This document shows positions 34,288 to 42,338 of a stretch of DNA of 64,000 bases, one piece after another (position 1 is the stretch's first letter; each line of letters starts with the position of its first letter). This DNA is from an uncultured Caulobacter sp. (GTDB taxonomy: Bacteria; Pseudomonadota; Alphaproteobacteria; Caulobacterales; Caulobacteraceae), in assembly GCF_947036865.1 (NCBI RefSeq), contig NZ_CAMQSF010000008.1, forward strand, positions 1 through 64,000, given 5' to 3'. The translations under genes were made by a program, and so were the position numbers. The notes beneath the pieces were generated by a model, which was not told the origin of the DNA, ran no database searches, and saw only the letters and a list, made by a program, of their open reading frames with translations.

Positions 34288-35210
34288 TCGAGGCGGTCAA
34301 GATCTGGAACGAGCCGAACAACAAGTCGCACTGGGACCCCAATCTCGATCCCGAATGGGACCTGTTCGCCGAGATGACGCGTCTGGCCGGCCAGGCGATC
34401 GCGGCCGAGGCGCCGGGCCTGACCCGGGTGCTCGGCGGCATGTCGCCGATCGATCCGTCTTTCGTGCGGCGTCTGGAGGCCAAGGGCGCGCTCGATCATG
34501 TGGATGTGCTGGCCGTCCATGGCTTTCCGCTGGACTGGAATCTGTGGTCGATCGACGAGTGGCCGGCCAAGCTCGAGGAAATCAAGGCCGTCACCGACAA
34601 ACCGGTCTGGGTCACCGAGGTCGGCGTCTCCAGCTTCGGCTCGGAGGAGGTCCAGGCCTGGGGGGTCAAGAAGACCGCCGACCTGCTGATCGGCCGCGCG
34701 CCGCGCGTCCACTGGTACAGCCTCTATGATCTGCCCAAGACTTGGGAAGCCACGACGCGTCACCGGGAGGCCGAGGGCTCGTCCTACTACCGGCACTTCC
34801 ACATGGGCCTGTTGCGCGAGGACGGAACGCCCAAGCCGGGGCTGGAGGTCTACGCCGACCACGCCGGCCAGATGGGCCTTTGCCAATGGTTCCACTTCCA
34901 GGACCATCGGCTCGACGAAGCGGTCGCGTGGATGAAGCGGCTGGGCGTGCGCCACCTGCGCACGGGCCTGTCGTGGGCGGACAGCTTCCGCCCGGACGCC
35001 CTGGCCTGGTTCGACCGGCAGATGGAGGCCCTGGCGGACTTCGAGGTGACCGTGACCTTCTGCTTCACGCCCGAGCACCGCGGCCTGGAGCCGCATCACA
35101 CCAGCCCGCCCCAGATCGTCGAAGAGTACGCGGACTTCTGCGCCGCCATGGTGCGCCGCTACGCGCCGCGCGTCGGCGCGGCGGTCGAACCGCTGCGCGC
35201 GGTCGGCTAG
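34284..35210 (+). CDS. Clan-A glycosidase-like TIM barrel with swapped halves
   Basis: A 308-residue protein related to clan GH-A (GH39/GH5-like) enzymes. The acid/base motif WNEPN is at residues 8-12 and the nucleophile motif in VWVTEVGVSSFG at Glu112, so strands 4-8 of the barrel come first. Residues from about 220 onward (LGVRHLRTGLSWADS, VTVTFCFTPEHRG, PPQIVEEYADFCAAMVRRYAP) look like strands 1-3, which normally precede WNEPN. The order is what a circular permutation would give. There is no signal peptide. It overlaps the methyltransferase gene by four bases. Cytosolic action on an intermediate, or a transglycosylase or non-catalytic role, is possible. Confidence 0.75.
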   Translation: MIEAVKIWNEPNNKSHWDPNLDPEWDLFAEMTRLAGQAIAAEAPGLTRVLGGMSPIDPSFVRRLEAKGALDHVDVLAVHGFPLDWNLWSIDEWPAKLEEIKAVTDKPVWVTEVGVSSFGSEEVQAWGVKKTADLLIGRAPRVHWYSLYDLPKTWEATTRHREAEGSSYYRHFHMGLLREDGTPKPGLEVYADHAGQMGLCQWFHFQDHRLDEAVAWMKRLGVRHLRTGLSWADSFRPDALAWFDRQMEALADFEVTVTFCFTPEHRGLEPHHTSPPQIVEEYADFCAAMVRRYAPRVGAAVEPLRAVG

Positions 35211-35213
35211 GCC

Positions 35214-35717
35214 GTGGGAGACGGATGCGATCTGGACTGGATCACCGAGGATCTCGCGATCGGCGGCTGCTGCGCGCCCGAGGCGCTGGCGAGCTTGGCG
35301 CGCGACCACCGGCTGGGCGCGGTGATCGACGCGCGCGCCGAGGCGATCGACGAGGCCGCGGCCTGGGAAAGCCAGGGCGTCGTCTTTCTGAGCCTGCCCA
35401 CCGAGGATCACGCGGCCGTTACGCCGGAGATGCTGCGGACCGGACTGGACTTCGCCGAGCGCGCCCAGCGGACGGGGCGACGCCTGCTGATCCATTGCCA
35501 ACACGGGATCGGCCGTTCGGTGATGCTGGCCCTGTGCGTGCTGGTCGAGCGGGGCATGGGGGCGCTTGAAGCGCTCGTCCTGGTCAAGTCGCGCCGTCGC
35601 AAGGCTTCGCCCAGCGTCGAGCAGATCGAGGCTTGGCGCGCTTGGTTGTCGCGGCGGGGACAGGCCGCCCCGAGCTTCGAGGCTTGCGCGGCGATCGCCT
35701 ATGCGCGGGCGGGCTGA
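35214..35717 (+). CDS. Dual-specificity/tyrosine-type phosphatase
   Basis: A 167-residue cysteine phosphatase with the P-loop HCQHGIGRS (Cys95, Arg101) and a likely general acid Asp65 in LPTEDHAAV. The start seems to be GTG three bases after the preceding stop; the ribosome site is weak. Members act on phosphotyrosine, but several also act on phosphoinositides and sugar phosphates, which would suit an inositol pathway. Its stop overlaps the start of the next gene (TGATG). Confidence 0.85.
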   Translation: MGDGCDLDWITEDLAIGGCCAPEALASLARDHRLGAVIDARAEAIDEAAAWESQGVVFLSLPTEDHAAVTPEMLRTGLDFAERAQRTGRRLLIHCQHGIGRSVMLALCVLVERGMGALEALVLVKSRRRKASPSVEQIEAWRAWLSRRGQAAPSFEACAAIAYARAG

Positions 35718-37450
35718 TGCGGGTCTATGGCGACCGGGCGCGGACGGGATCCGCCAGCGCCGCCCTCGACGCGCTCGCCGAGGGCGTCGCCGAAACGCGG
35801 GCGCGCCGGGGCCTCGACCGCCATGCGCGGCTCACGCGCCTGCTGATCGACGCCGCCGCGCTGCACCAGGGTGTCGCCGACCTCGAACTCGCCCGTGACG
35901 GCGTCGACGACACCACCGTCGCGCAGAGCGTCGGGCTGGAGGTCCTCTCGCGCCTTGCCGGCGCGGTCGCCATGTCGTGGGACGACCCCGCCCACGCGGC
36001 GCCGCTGGGCTTGGGAGACGCGCTCACCCGATGGCGGACGAGCCTGCCGGCCGAGCCCTTGTCGCTTCGCGTCGCCGAGGGCTTCGCCCACTACGCGGTC
36101 TATCCCGAGGCCTATTTCGAGGCCACGCGCGCGACGAGGTGGGCGGCGCCGCCTTGCGTGATCGGCCTGCGCAGCATCGGCGCGGCCCTGGCGCCCATGG
36201 TCAGCGCCGCTTTTCCGCCGGGAACGCGCGTGGTCGCGCCGCGCCCGGTCGGCGAGCCCTTCGCGCGTCATCTGGCGTTGAGCGCGGCCGTTCGGCGCGA
36301 CCTGCTGAGCCATGCCGGTCCCTATGCGATCGTCGACGAAGGCCCGGGGCTGTCGGGGAGTTCGTTCGGCGCGGTCGGCGACCTTCTGGAGGACGCGGGC
36401 GTGAGCCCCGAGCGGATCGTCTATCTGCCCAGCCACGATGGCGCGCCGGGGCCGATGGCCAGCGGGCGGCATCGGCGGCGCTGGGACCTCGCGCGGCGGT
36501 CGGCGGCCGACTTCGATCGCTGGATCGGCCCGTCTCGCCTGGCGTCCTGGTGTGCCAAAACGCTCGGCGCGCCGTCGGGCCCGCCCGTCGACCTGTCGGG
36601 CGGCCGCTGGCGCGCGGACGGCGCCGCGCCGGTCCTGCCGATGCTGGAACGCCGCAAGTTCCGCGTCGAGACGCCGACGGGCGCGTGGCTGCTGAAGTTC
36701 GCCGGCCTGGGCGAGGAGGGCGAGGCCAAGGCCGAGCGGGCGCGGGCGCTCGCCGCCGACGGCTTCTGCCCCGAGACGGGCGGGCTGTTGCACGGCTTTC
36801 TCGCCGCCCGCTGGATCGCGGACGCGCGGCCTCTCGACCCCGAGTGCTGGGGCCGCGCCCGTCTTATGGACCACCTGGCCCGTTACCTGGCTTTCCGCGC
36901 CGACCGGTTTCCGGCGCGCGTCGAGGAGGGCGCCGGCCTGGAGGCCCTGGCGGAGATGGCCGCGATCAATGCCGGCGAGGCGCTTGGCCACGCCGTCGGG
37001 CAGGCCGTGGCGCGACGGCTGCGGGCCCTGCTAGCGGATGCGCCGGCCAGCCGTCCCGTCCATGTCGACGCGCGCCTGCATGGCTGGGAATGGCTGGTGA
37101 CGCCGGACGGGCGTCTGCTGAAGACCGACGCGGTCGACCATTCGCGCGGCCACGATCTCGTCGGCTGTCAGGACATCGCCTGGGACGTGGCCGGCGCCGA
37201 GCTGGAGCTGGGTCTGTCGGAGGCCGAGACCGACCGACTCGCGGCGATCCTCGGCGTCGCGCCACCGCTGCTGGCGATCCACCGCGCCTGCTACCCCGCC
37301 TTCCAGCTGGGCCTTTGGAGCTTCGCGCCCGCCGAGGAGGCCTCGCGCGTCGAGACGCACGCCCGCCGATATCGCGAGGCGCTGCGGCGCTTCGCCGACC
37401 AAACCTCAGGAGAAGACTCATGGATGGAACCTCGCCGCCGGGCGACCTGA
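35717..37450 (+). CDS. Two-part protein, PRTase-like middle and kinase-like C-terminus
   Basis: A 577-residue protein I cannot place in a named family. Residues 200-217 (GPYAIVDEGPGLSGSSF) resemble the PRPP-binding loop of phosphoribosyltransferases and are followed by a helix and RIVYLPSHD. Residues about 300-500 resemble aminoglycoside-phosphotransferase-type kinases: a lysine in TGAWLLKFAG and a catalytic-loop-like VHVDARLHGWEWL followed by LLKTDAVDH. The expected HxD-x4-N pattern is altered. It sits between a phosphatase and a dehydrogenase in the inositol operon and could phosphorylate or activate an inositol or sugar. The next gene's ribosome site lies inside its 3' end. Confidence 0.65.
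   Translation: MRVYGDRARTGSASAALDALAEGVAETRARRGLDRHARLTRLLIDAAALHQGVADLELARDGVDDTTVAQSVGLEVLSRLAGAVAMSWDDPAHAAPLGLGDALTRWRTSLPAEPLSLRVAEGFAHYAVYPEAYFEATRATRWAAPPCVIGLRSIGAALAPMVSAAFPPGTRVVAPRPVGEPFARHLALSAAVRRDLLSHAGPYAIVDEGPGLSGSSFGAVGDLLEDAGVSPERIVYLPSHDGAPGPMASGRHRRRWDLARRSAADFDRWIGPSRLASWCAKTLGAPSGPPVDLSGGRWRADGAAPVLPMLERRKFRVETPTGAWLLKFAGLGEEGEAKAERARALAADGFCPETGGLLHGFLAARWIADARPLDPECWGRARLMDHLARYLAFRADRFPARVEEGAGLEALAEMAAINAGEALGHAVGQAVARRLRALLADAPASRPVHVDARLHGWEWLVTPDGRLLKTDAVDHSRGHDLVGCQDIAWDVAGAELELGLSEAETDRLAAILGVAPPLLAIHRACYPAFQLGLWSFAPAEEASRVETHARRYREALRRFADQTSGEDSWMEPRRRAT
37408..37412 (+). promoter_or_regulatory. Ribosome binding site inside the kinase-like gene
   Basis: AGGAG lies seven bases before ATG at 37420, in the frame of the dehydrogenase. 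This favours the start giving MDGTSPPGDL over the ATG ten codons later that overlaps the stop of the kinase-like gene. Confidence 0.6.
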
Positions 37451-38403
37451 TGCGCGCCGCCGTCGTCGTCGGTCCTGGCCAGATGGTGGTCCAAAACGTG
37501 CCCAGGCCGGAACCTGGTCCGGGCCAGGTCCGCGTCAGGCTGGAGGGCTGCGGCGTCTGCGCCTCGAACCTGACGCCCTGGGCCGGTCCGGAGTGGATGA
37601 GCTTTCCGACCGAGCCCGGCGGTCTGGGCCACGAGGGCTGGGGCGTGGTCGACGCGGTCGGGGAGGGCGTGAGCGACCTGGCCATCGGGGATCGCGTCGC
37701 CGCGCTGTCGTACCGCAGCTACGCCGAATACGATGTCGTCGACGCGGCGGCGGCGGTCCGCCTGCCCGAGAGCCTCGCTGGCCAGCCCTTCCCCGGAGAG
37801 CCGCTGGGCTGCGCGATGAACATCTTCGCGCGGTCGGACATCCGGCCCGGCCAGACCGTGGCCATCGTCGGGGCGGGTTTCCTGGGCGCGGTGCTGACCC
37901 GGTTGGCGACCCACGCCGGCGCGCGGGTGATCGCCATCTCGCGGCGCGCCTATTCCCTGGATGTCGCGCGTCGCATGGGCGCGGTCGAGACGGTCGAGAT
38001 GGGCGAGCGCTGGAAGGTGGTCGAGGCGGTCAAGCTGCTGACCGACGAGCGCTTGTGCGAGCGGGTGATCGAGGCCGTCGGCAAGCAGGAGGCGCTGGAT
38101 CTCGCGACCGAGCTGACGGCCGAGCGCGGTCGACTGATCGTCGCCGGCTACCACCAGGATGGTCCGCGTCAGGTGAACATGTGGCTGTGGAACTGGCGCG
38201 GCCTCGACGTGATCAACGCGCACGAGCGCGACCCGGCGGTCTATGCCGACGGGGTGCGCGCGGCGATCGCGGCGGTGGAGGCGGGCGTCATCGATCCGCG
38301 CGCGCTGCTCACCCACGCCTATCCGCTGGAGCGGCTGGACGAGGCGCTGGACGCCACGCGCGACCGACCGGACGGCTTCCTCAAGGCTCTGGTGACGCCA
38401 TGA
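37420..38403 (+). CDS. Zinc-type alcohol/sorbitol dehydrogenase family (MDR)
   Basis: A 327-residue medium-chain dehydrogenase. GCGVCASN and GHEGWGVVDAVG match the N-terminal catalytic domain, and AIVGAGFLGAVLTRLA is the NAD(P)-binding fold. The usual second structural zinc cysteine cluster is not apparent. Members oxidise polyols such as sorbitol, inositol and threonine. In an operon with inositol-phosphate synthase and a Gfo/Idh oxidoreductase, it may oxidise an inositol or a sugar hydroxyl. The gene overlaps the preceding one by 31 bases if the better ribosome site is used. Confidence 0.82.
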   Translation: MDGTSPPGDLMRAAVVVGPGQMVVQNVPRPEPGPGQVRVRLEGCGVCASNLTPWAGPEWMSFPTEPGGLGHEGWGVVDAVGEGVSDLAIGDRVAALSYRSYAEYDVVDAAAAVRLPESLAGQPFPGEPLGCAMNIFARSDIRPGQTVAIVGAGFLGAVLTRLATHAGARVIAISRRAYSLDVARRMGAVETVEMGERWKVVEAVKLLTDERLCERVIEAVGKQEALDLATELTAERGRLIVAGYHQDGPRQVNMWLWNWRGLDVINAHERDPAVYADGVRAAIAAVEAGVIDPRALLTHAYPLERLDEALDATRDRPDGFLKALVTP

Positions 38404-39422
38404 CCGACACGATGATCGCTTCTCGAAGCCAAGCGAACCTCCGCTCGCCGCGCGTGGGCTTTCTGGGCGTCGGCTGGATTGGTCGACACCGTCTCCAGGC
38501 GCTGATCGAGGCCGGCGTGGTCGAGGCCGTCGGCGTGGCCGACCCTTCTCCGGAGATGCTGGACGCGGCGCTGGAACTCGCGCCTGGGGCCTCGGCGGTC
38601 GATGGCTTGCACGGGCTGCTGGACCTTGATCTGGACGGGCTGGTCATCGCCACGCCCAGCGCGCTGCACGCCCGGCAGTCCATCGCGGCGCTCGAGCGCG
38701 GCGTTGCGGTGTTCTGCCAGAAGCCGCTGGGCCGCGACCGCGCCGAGGTCGCCGCCGTGGTCGAGACCGCCCGCCGGGCCGATCGCCTGCTGGCGGTGGA
38801 CCTGTCGTATCGCCACGTCGAGGCCATGCGCCGCGTACGGGACATCGTCGCCGCCGGCGAGATCGGCCGCGTCTTTCACGTCGACCTGACCTTCCATAAC
38901 GCCTACGGACCGGACAAGGCGTGGTTCTACGACCCGGCCCTGGCCGGCGGCGGCTGCGTCATGGATCTGGGCACGCACCTGGTCGATCTGGCGCTATGGA
39001 CCTTGGACGGCCCCGAGATCGCCAGCGTGTCCAGCGCGCTGCTCTCCGGCGGGCGCCCGCTTGGCGCCGACATGGTCGAGGACTTCGGGGTGGCGACCCT
39101 GACCCTGTCCAGCGGCGCGGTCGTGCGCCTGGCCTGCTCATGGCGCCTGCCGGCGGGCCAGGACGCCGTGATCTCGGCGGCCTTCTACGGGACCGAGGGC
39201 GGGGTGGCGTTCAGCAATGTCGGCGGCTCGTTCTACGACTTCGCGGCCGAAAGGCTGCGCGGCCAAACCCGGGAAAGGCTGGTCTCGCCGCCGGACGCCT
39301 GGGGCGGACGCGCCGCCGTGGCCTGGGCGCGCGGTCTGGCGGGCGGCGGACGGTTCGATCCCGAAGCGGACAAGCTGGTTCGCCTGGCGGAGACCTTGGA
39401 CCGGATCTACGCGGGCCGATAG
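38400..39422 (+). CDS. Gfo/Idh/MocA oxidoreductase
   Basis: A 340-residue Gfo/Idh/MocA-family NAD(P)-dependent oxidoreductase, the family of inositol 2-dehydrogenase. GFLGVGWIGRHRL binds the nucleotide, and FHNAYGPDKAWFYDPALAGGGCVMDLGTHLVDLALW contains the GG-x5-DxxxH catalytic segment. The usual EKP motif reads CQKPLG, with Gln in place of Glu and the catalytic lysine kept. It ends the rightward operon and overlaps the previous gene by four bases. Likely substrate: an inositol, inosose or nucleotide sugar. Confidence 0.87.
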   Translation: MTDTMIASRSQANLRSPRVGFLGVGWIGRHRLQALIEAGVVEAVGVADPSPEMLDAALELAPGASAVDGLHGLLDLDLDGLVIATPSALHARQSIAALERGVAVFCQKPLGRDRAEVAAVVETARRADRLLAVDLSYRHVEAMRRVRDIVAAGEIGRVFHVDLTFHNAYGPDKAWFYDPALAGGGCVMDLGTHLVDLALWTLDGPEIASVSSALLSGGRPLGADMVEDFGVATLTLSSGAVVRLACSWRLPAGQDAVISAAFYGTEGGVAFSNVGGSFYDFAAERLRGQTRERLVSPPDAWGGRAAVAWARGLAGGGRFDPEADKLVRLAETLDRIYAGR

Positions 39423-39447
39423 GGCGGGGCGATCGGGCGCCGACGCG

Positions 39448-39645
39448 TTACGACCGTTCGACGTCCCGCTCGAGGGCCTGGCGCTTCTCGGGAAAGCGTT
39501 CCGGATCGTCGTAGAGCGCCTTCGTCGCGGCCTCCGTCAGCCGGTCGTTGGCGCGGTTGCGGGTCTTGTACTGGATCATGCCGTAGATCAGCGCGACGAA
39601 GAGGAGGCCCACGCCGACCCCGAAGAGGATTTCCGGCTGAAACAT
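39448..39645 (-). CDS. Small single-span membrane protein
   Basis: A 65-residue protein with one hydrophobic segment (about residues 6-25, FGVGVGLLFVALIYGMIQY) followed by a basic, helical cytoplasmic tail. I chose the ATG behind GAGGTG; a GTG two codons earlier is also in frame. It is separated from the upstream fusion gene by a terminator and lies tail to tail with the Gfo/Idh gene. I do not recognise a function. Confidence 0.6.
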   Translation of the reverse strand: MFQPEILFGVGVGLLFVALIYGMIQYKTRNRANDRLTEAATKALYDDPERFPEKRQALERDVERS

Positions 39646-39670
39646 CGTCACCTCGCGCTCGTCGGTCCAG

Positions 39671-39705
39671 AAAATGGAGCCCCGGTGTCACGACACCGGG
39701 GCTCC
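39671..39705 (-). terminator. Rho-independent terminator downstream of GT-Glf fusion
   Basis: GGAGCCCCGGTGTC and its exact complement are separated by two bases; the top base pairs would open to give a normal loop. On the minus strand the hairpin is followed by ATTTT. It stands 100 bases after the stop of the glycosyltransferase-mutase fusion. Confidence 0.85.
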
Positions 39706-39804
39706 GACGCCGCGTCATGCTGGGGGGAAGAGCTGGCGGCGTCGGGAGGGTAACTTCCAGCGCGCCGCCGCTCCGGCGATTAACTTACGAGGGCCGGCCG
39801 CCGA

Positions 39805-42174
39805 TCAGGCGTCCCCCACCGCCGAGCCGATCTCCGCGCCCTTGAGGACCCGGCCTTCGCGCTCGGCCAGTCGGCGGAAGGTGGCCAGAGCCTGCCCCAC
39901 CACCTGGTCCATGTTGTAGTAGCGATAGCTCGCCAACCGGCCGACGAAGGTCACGCCGCGCTCGGCCAGGGCCAGCGCTTCGTAGCGCTTGTAGAGCGCC
40001 TGGTTTTCGGGTCGCGGGATCGGATAGTAGGGATCGCCCGTGGCCGACGGATGCTCGTAGGTGATCGTCGTCTTGCGGTGGCTCTGGCCGGTGATGTGCT
40101 TGTACTCGCTGACCCGCGTATAGGGCACGTCCTCGGCGGGATAGTTGACGGTCCCCACCGGCTGGAACCATTCCTGGTCGTGGGTCTCGTGGCGGAACCT
40201 CAGGCTGCGATAAGGCAGGGCCCCGAAGCGCTGATCGAAATAGTCGTCGATCGGACCCGTATAGACCACGTGGTCGAACACGGTCTCGCCCCGCACGTCC
40301 TCCCAATCGACGCCGGTCTCGACGGTGATGTTGGGATGATCGACCATGGCCTCGAACATCCGCGTGTAGCCGGCGGCGGGCATGGCCTGGAAGCTGTCGG
40401 TGAAATAGCGGTCGTCGGTGTTGACCCGGGTCGGGACGCGAGCCGTGACCGACTTGTCCAGCTCCGAGGGGTCAAGGCCCCACTGCTTGCGCGTATAGCC
40501 CCGGAAGAAGCGCTCGTAGAGATCGCGGCCGATCGCCGAGATCACGACATCCTCGGAGGTCCGGACGCTGGCCACCGGCTCGGCGCGGCTGGCCAGGAAG
40601 GCGGCCGCCTCGTCGTCGGAGGTCAGGTTCAGGCCATAGAGCCCGTTCAGGGTGGTGCGGTTGATCGGCATCGGCAGCAGGCCGGCGCTGGTCCGCGCCA
40701 GGACGCGGTGCTCGTAAGGCCGCCAGCGCGTGAAGCGCGACAGATAGGCCGCCACGTCCTCGCTGTTGGTGTGGAAGATGTGCGGCCCGTAGCGGTGCAT
40801 CAGCACACCGTCGGCGTTGTACTCGTCATAGGCGTTGCCGCCGATGTGCGGGCGGCGATCGACCAGCAGGACCCGCTTGCCCAGGCCCGCCGCCAGGCGT
40901 TCGGCCAGGACGCTGCCCGCGAAGCCGGCGCCGACCACGACATAGTCGAACGGCCTCTGGCGCGAGGCGGGCCTGATGGCCGGCGCATAGGGCAGGGCGA
41001 CCTTGATGTCGGCGCTGGCCTGGCGGGCGCGCCGGGCGATGGCGGTCTCCATTCGGCCGTTCATGGCGCGGAAGGTCTCGTCCCAGGACAGATCGGCGAG
41101 GGCCGCGTCCACGCGGGGCAGCCAGGTCTCGGGCCTCCTGGCGTCCTCCAGCGCCTCGGCGCAGGCGGCCACGAAGCCCTCGGCGTCGGCGGCGATCCGC
41201 ACGCCCGGCAAGGCGCCGTAGTGCCGGACGACGTCGGTGATCGGCGTCGAGACCACCGGACGGCCGCCGGCGAGATATTCCGGCGTCTTGGTCGGGCTGA
41301 TGAACCGCGTGGACTCGTTGATCGCGAACGGCATCAGGGCCACGTCCCAGCCCGCCAGATAGTCTGGGAGCGCGGCGTAGGACTTGCCGCCCAGATAGGC
41401 GATGTTGGCGCGTCGGGGCAGAGCCTCGGGGTCGATCTTGACCACCGGGCCGACCAGCACGAGCGTCCAATCCGGGCGCGCGTCGGCGACGGCGGCGATC
41501 AGATCAAGATCCATGCGCTCGTCGATCACGCCATAGAAGCCCAGGCGCGGGGTTCCAAGGCCCGCCTGGTCCGCCGGCGTGTCCCGCGACGCGCGGGCCT
41601 TGGCGAAGTGGTCGCGATCCACGCTGGACGGGAAGGGGTGGATGTCGCCGTGGGCCGAACGCTTGGCCTCGTACAGGCTGTAGCCGCCAGTGAAGACCAC
41701 GTCGGCGGCCGCCAGCAGTTCCCGCTCCAGCGCGACCAGGGCCGGCGGGGCGAACTTGAAGTTCGCCAGCTCGTCCATGCAGTCATAGACCACGCAGGCG
41801 CCCGACACGGACCGCGAGAACGGCAGCATCATCGGCGTGTAGTACCAGCGCGCCCGCACCGGTCGGCCGGCGATGAGCTCGGTCAAGAGACGCCCCAAGG
41901 TGGCGTCGCGGGCCTCGTCGTCGAGGTTCGGGTCGAGCATCGGCGTGGCGACCACGACGCCGGTTTCCAGGCAGACCCGCGTCTCGACGCGCGGATCCCC
42001 TTCGCCGGGGCGAGGCTCCTCCCAGAAGATCACCGGCCGCTGCTGGGCGAACCGGCTCATCAGATGCTGTGGGCGCTGGAAGACGAAGTCCCAGCGGAGG
42101 TGAGAAAAGCAAACGATAAGAGCGTCATCGGCCGCGCGGCCAGTCCGATTAGCGTTCAGTGAAGACGGCGGCAC
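39805..42174 (-). CDS. Glycosyltransferase fused to UDP-galactopyranose mutase
   Basis: A 789-residue two-domain protein. Residues about 15-390 form a GT-B glycosyltransferase (CFSHLRWDFVFQRPQHLMSRF at the N-terminus, SPTKTPEYLAGGRPVVSTP at the donor site). Residues about 409-785 are a complete UDP-galactopyranose mutase (Glf) with FAD motif GAGFAGSVLAERLA and the RYGPHIFHTN, WGLDP and RVPTRVNTDDRYF blocks. Glf alone is usually about 370-390 residues, so this is a true fusion and not a read-through. The start is GTG behind GGGAG. It should make UDP-galactofuranose and may pass it directly to a galactofuranosyl or other transfer step. Confidence 0.9.
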   Translation of the reverse strand: MPPSSLNANRTGRAADDALIVCFSHLRWDFVFQRPQHLMSRFAQQRPVIFWEEPRPGEGDPRVETRVCLETGVVVATPMLDPNLDDEARDATLGRLLTELIAGRPVRARWYYTPMMLPFSRSVSGACVVYDCMDELANFKFAPPALVALERELLAAADVVFTGGYSLYEAKRSAHGDIHPFPSSVDRDHFAKARASRDTPADQAGLGTPRLGFYGVIDERMDLDLIAAVADARPDWTLVLVGPVVKIDPEALPRRANIAYLGGKSYAALPDYLAGWDVALMPFAINESTRFISPTKTPEYLAGGRPVVSTPITDVVRHYGALPGVRIAADAEGFVAACAEALEDARRPETWLPRVDAALADLSWDETFRAMNGRMETAIARRARQASADIKVALPYAPAIRPASRQRPFDYVVVGAGFAGSVLAERLAAGLGKRVLLVDRRPHIGGNAYDEYNADGVLMHRYGPHIFHTNSEDVAAYLSRFTRWRPYEHRVLARTSAGLLPMPINRTTLNGLYGLNLTSDDEAAAFLASRAEPVASVRTSEDVVISAIGRDLYERFFRGYTRKQWGLDPSELDKSVTARVPTRVNTDDRYFTDSFQAMPAAGYTRMFEAMVDHPNITVETGVDWEDVRGETVFDHVVYTGPIDDYFDQRFGALPYRSLRFRHETHDQEWFQPVGTVNYPAEDVPYTRVSEYKHITGQSHRKTTITYEHPSATGDPYYPIPRPENQALYKRYEALALAERGVTFVGRLASYRYYNMDQVVGQALATFRRLAEREGRVLKGAEIGSAVGDA

Positions 42175-42338
42175 ATAAATCTCCCTGGTAATTTGGGAGA
42201 GAAGAAACGAACGAAGTCCGGGTTTCCTGGAATATGTTTTGATGTTCTGGGGATACCCTGCGGGTGGACAACAAATTTTATCGTCCGTGCTCCATGGCCC
42301 CGTGTCCGCTTTCAGAGACTTGTTTCGCTGGAGGTGGA

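Noticed and set aside
40051-42162. 703-codon open frame on the plus strand
   Set aside because: Lies opposite the GT-Glf fusion, whose FAD and mutase motifs are unmistakable; composition of the plus frame is typical of antisense in GC-rich DNA.
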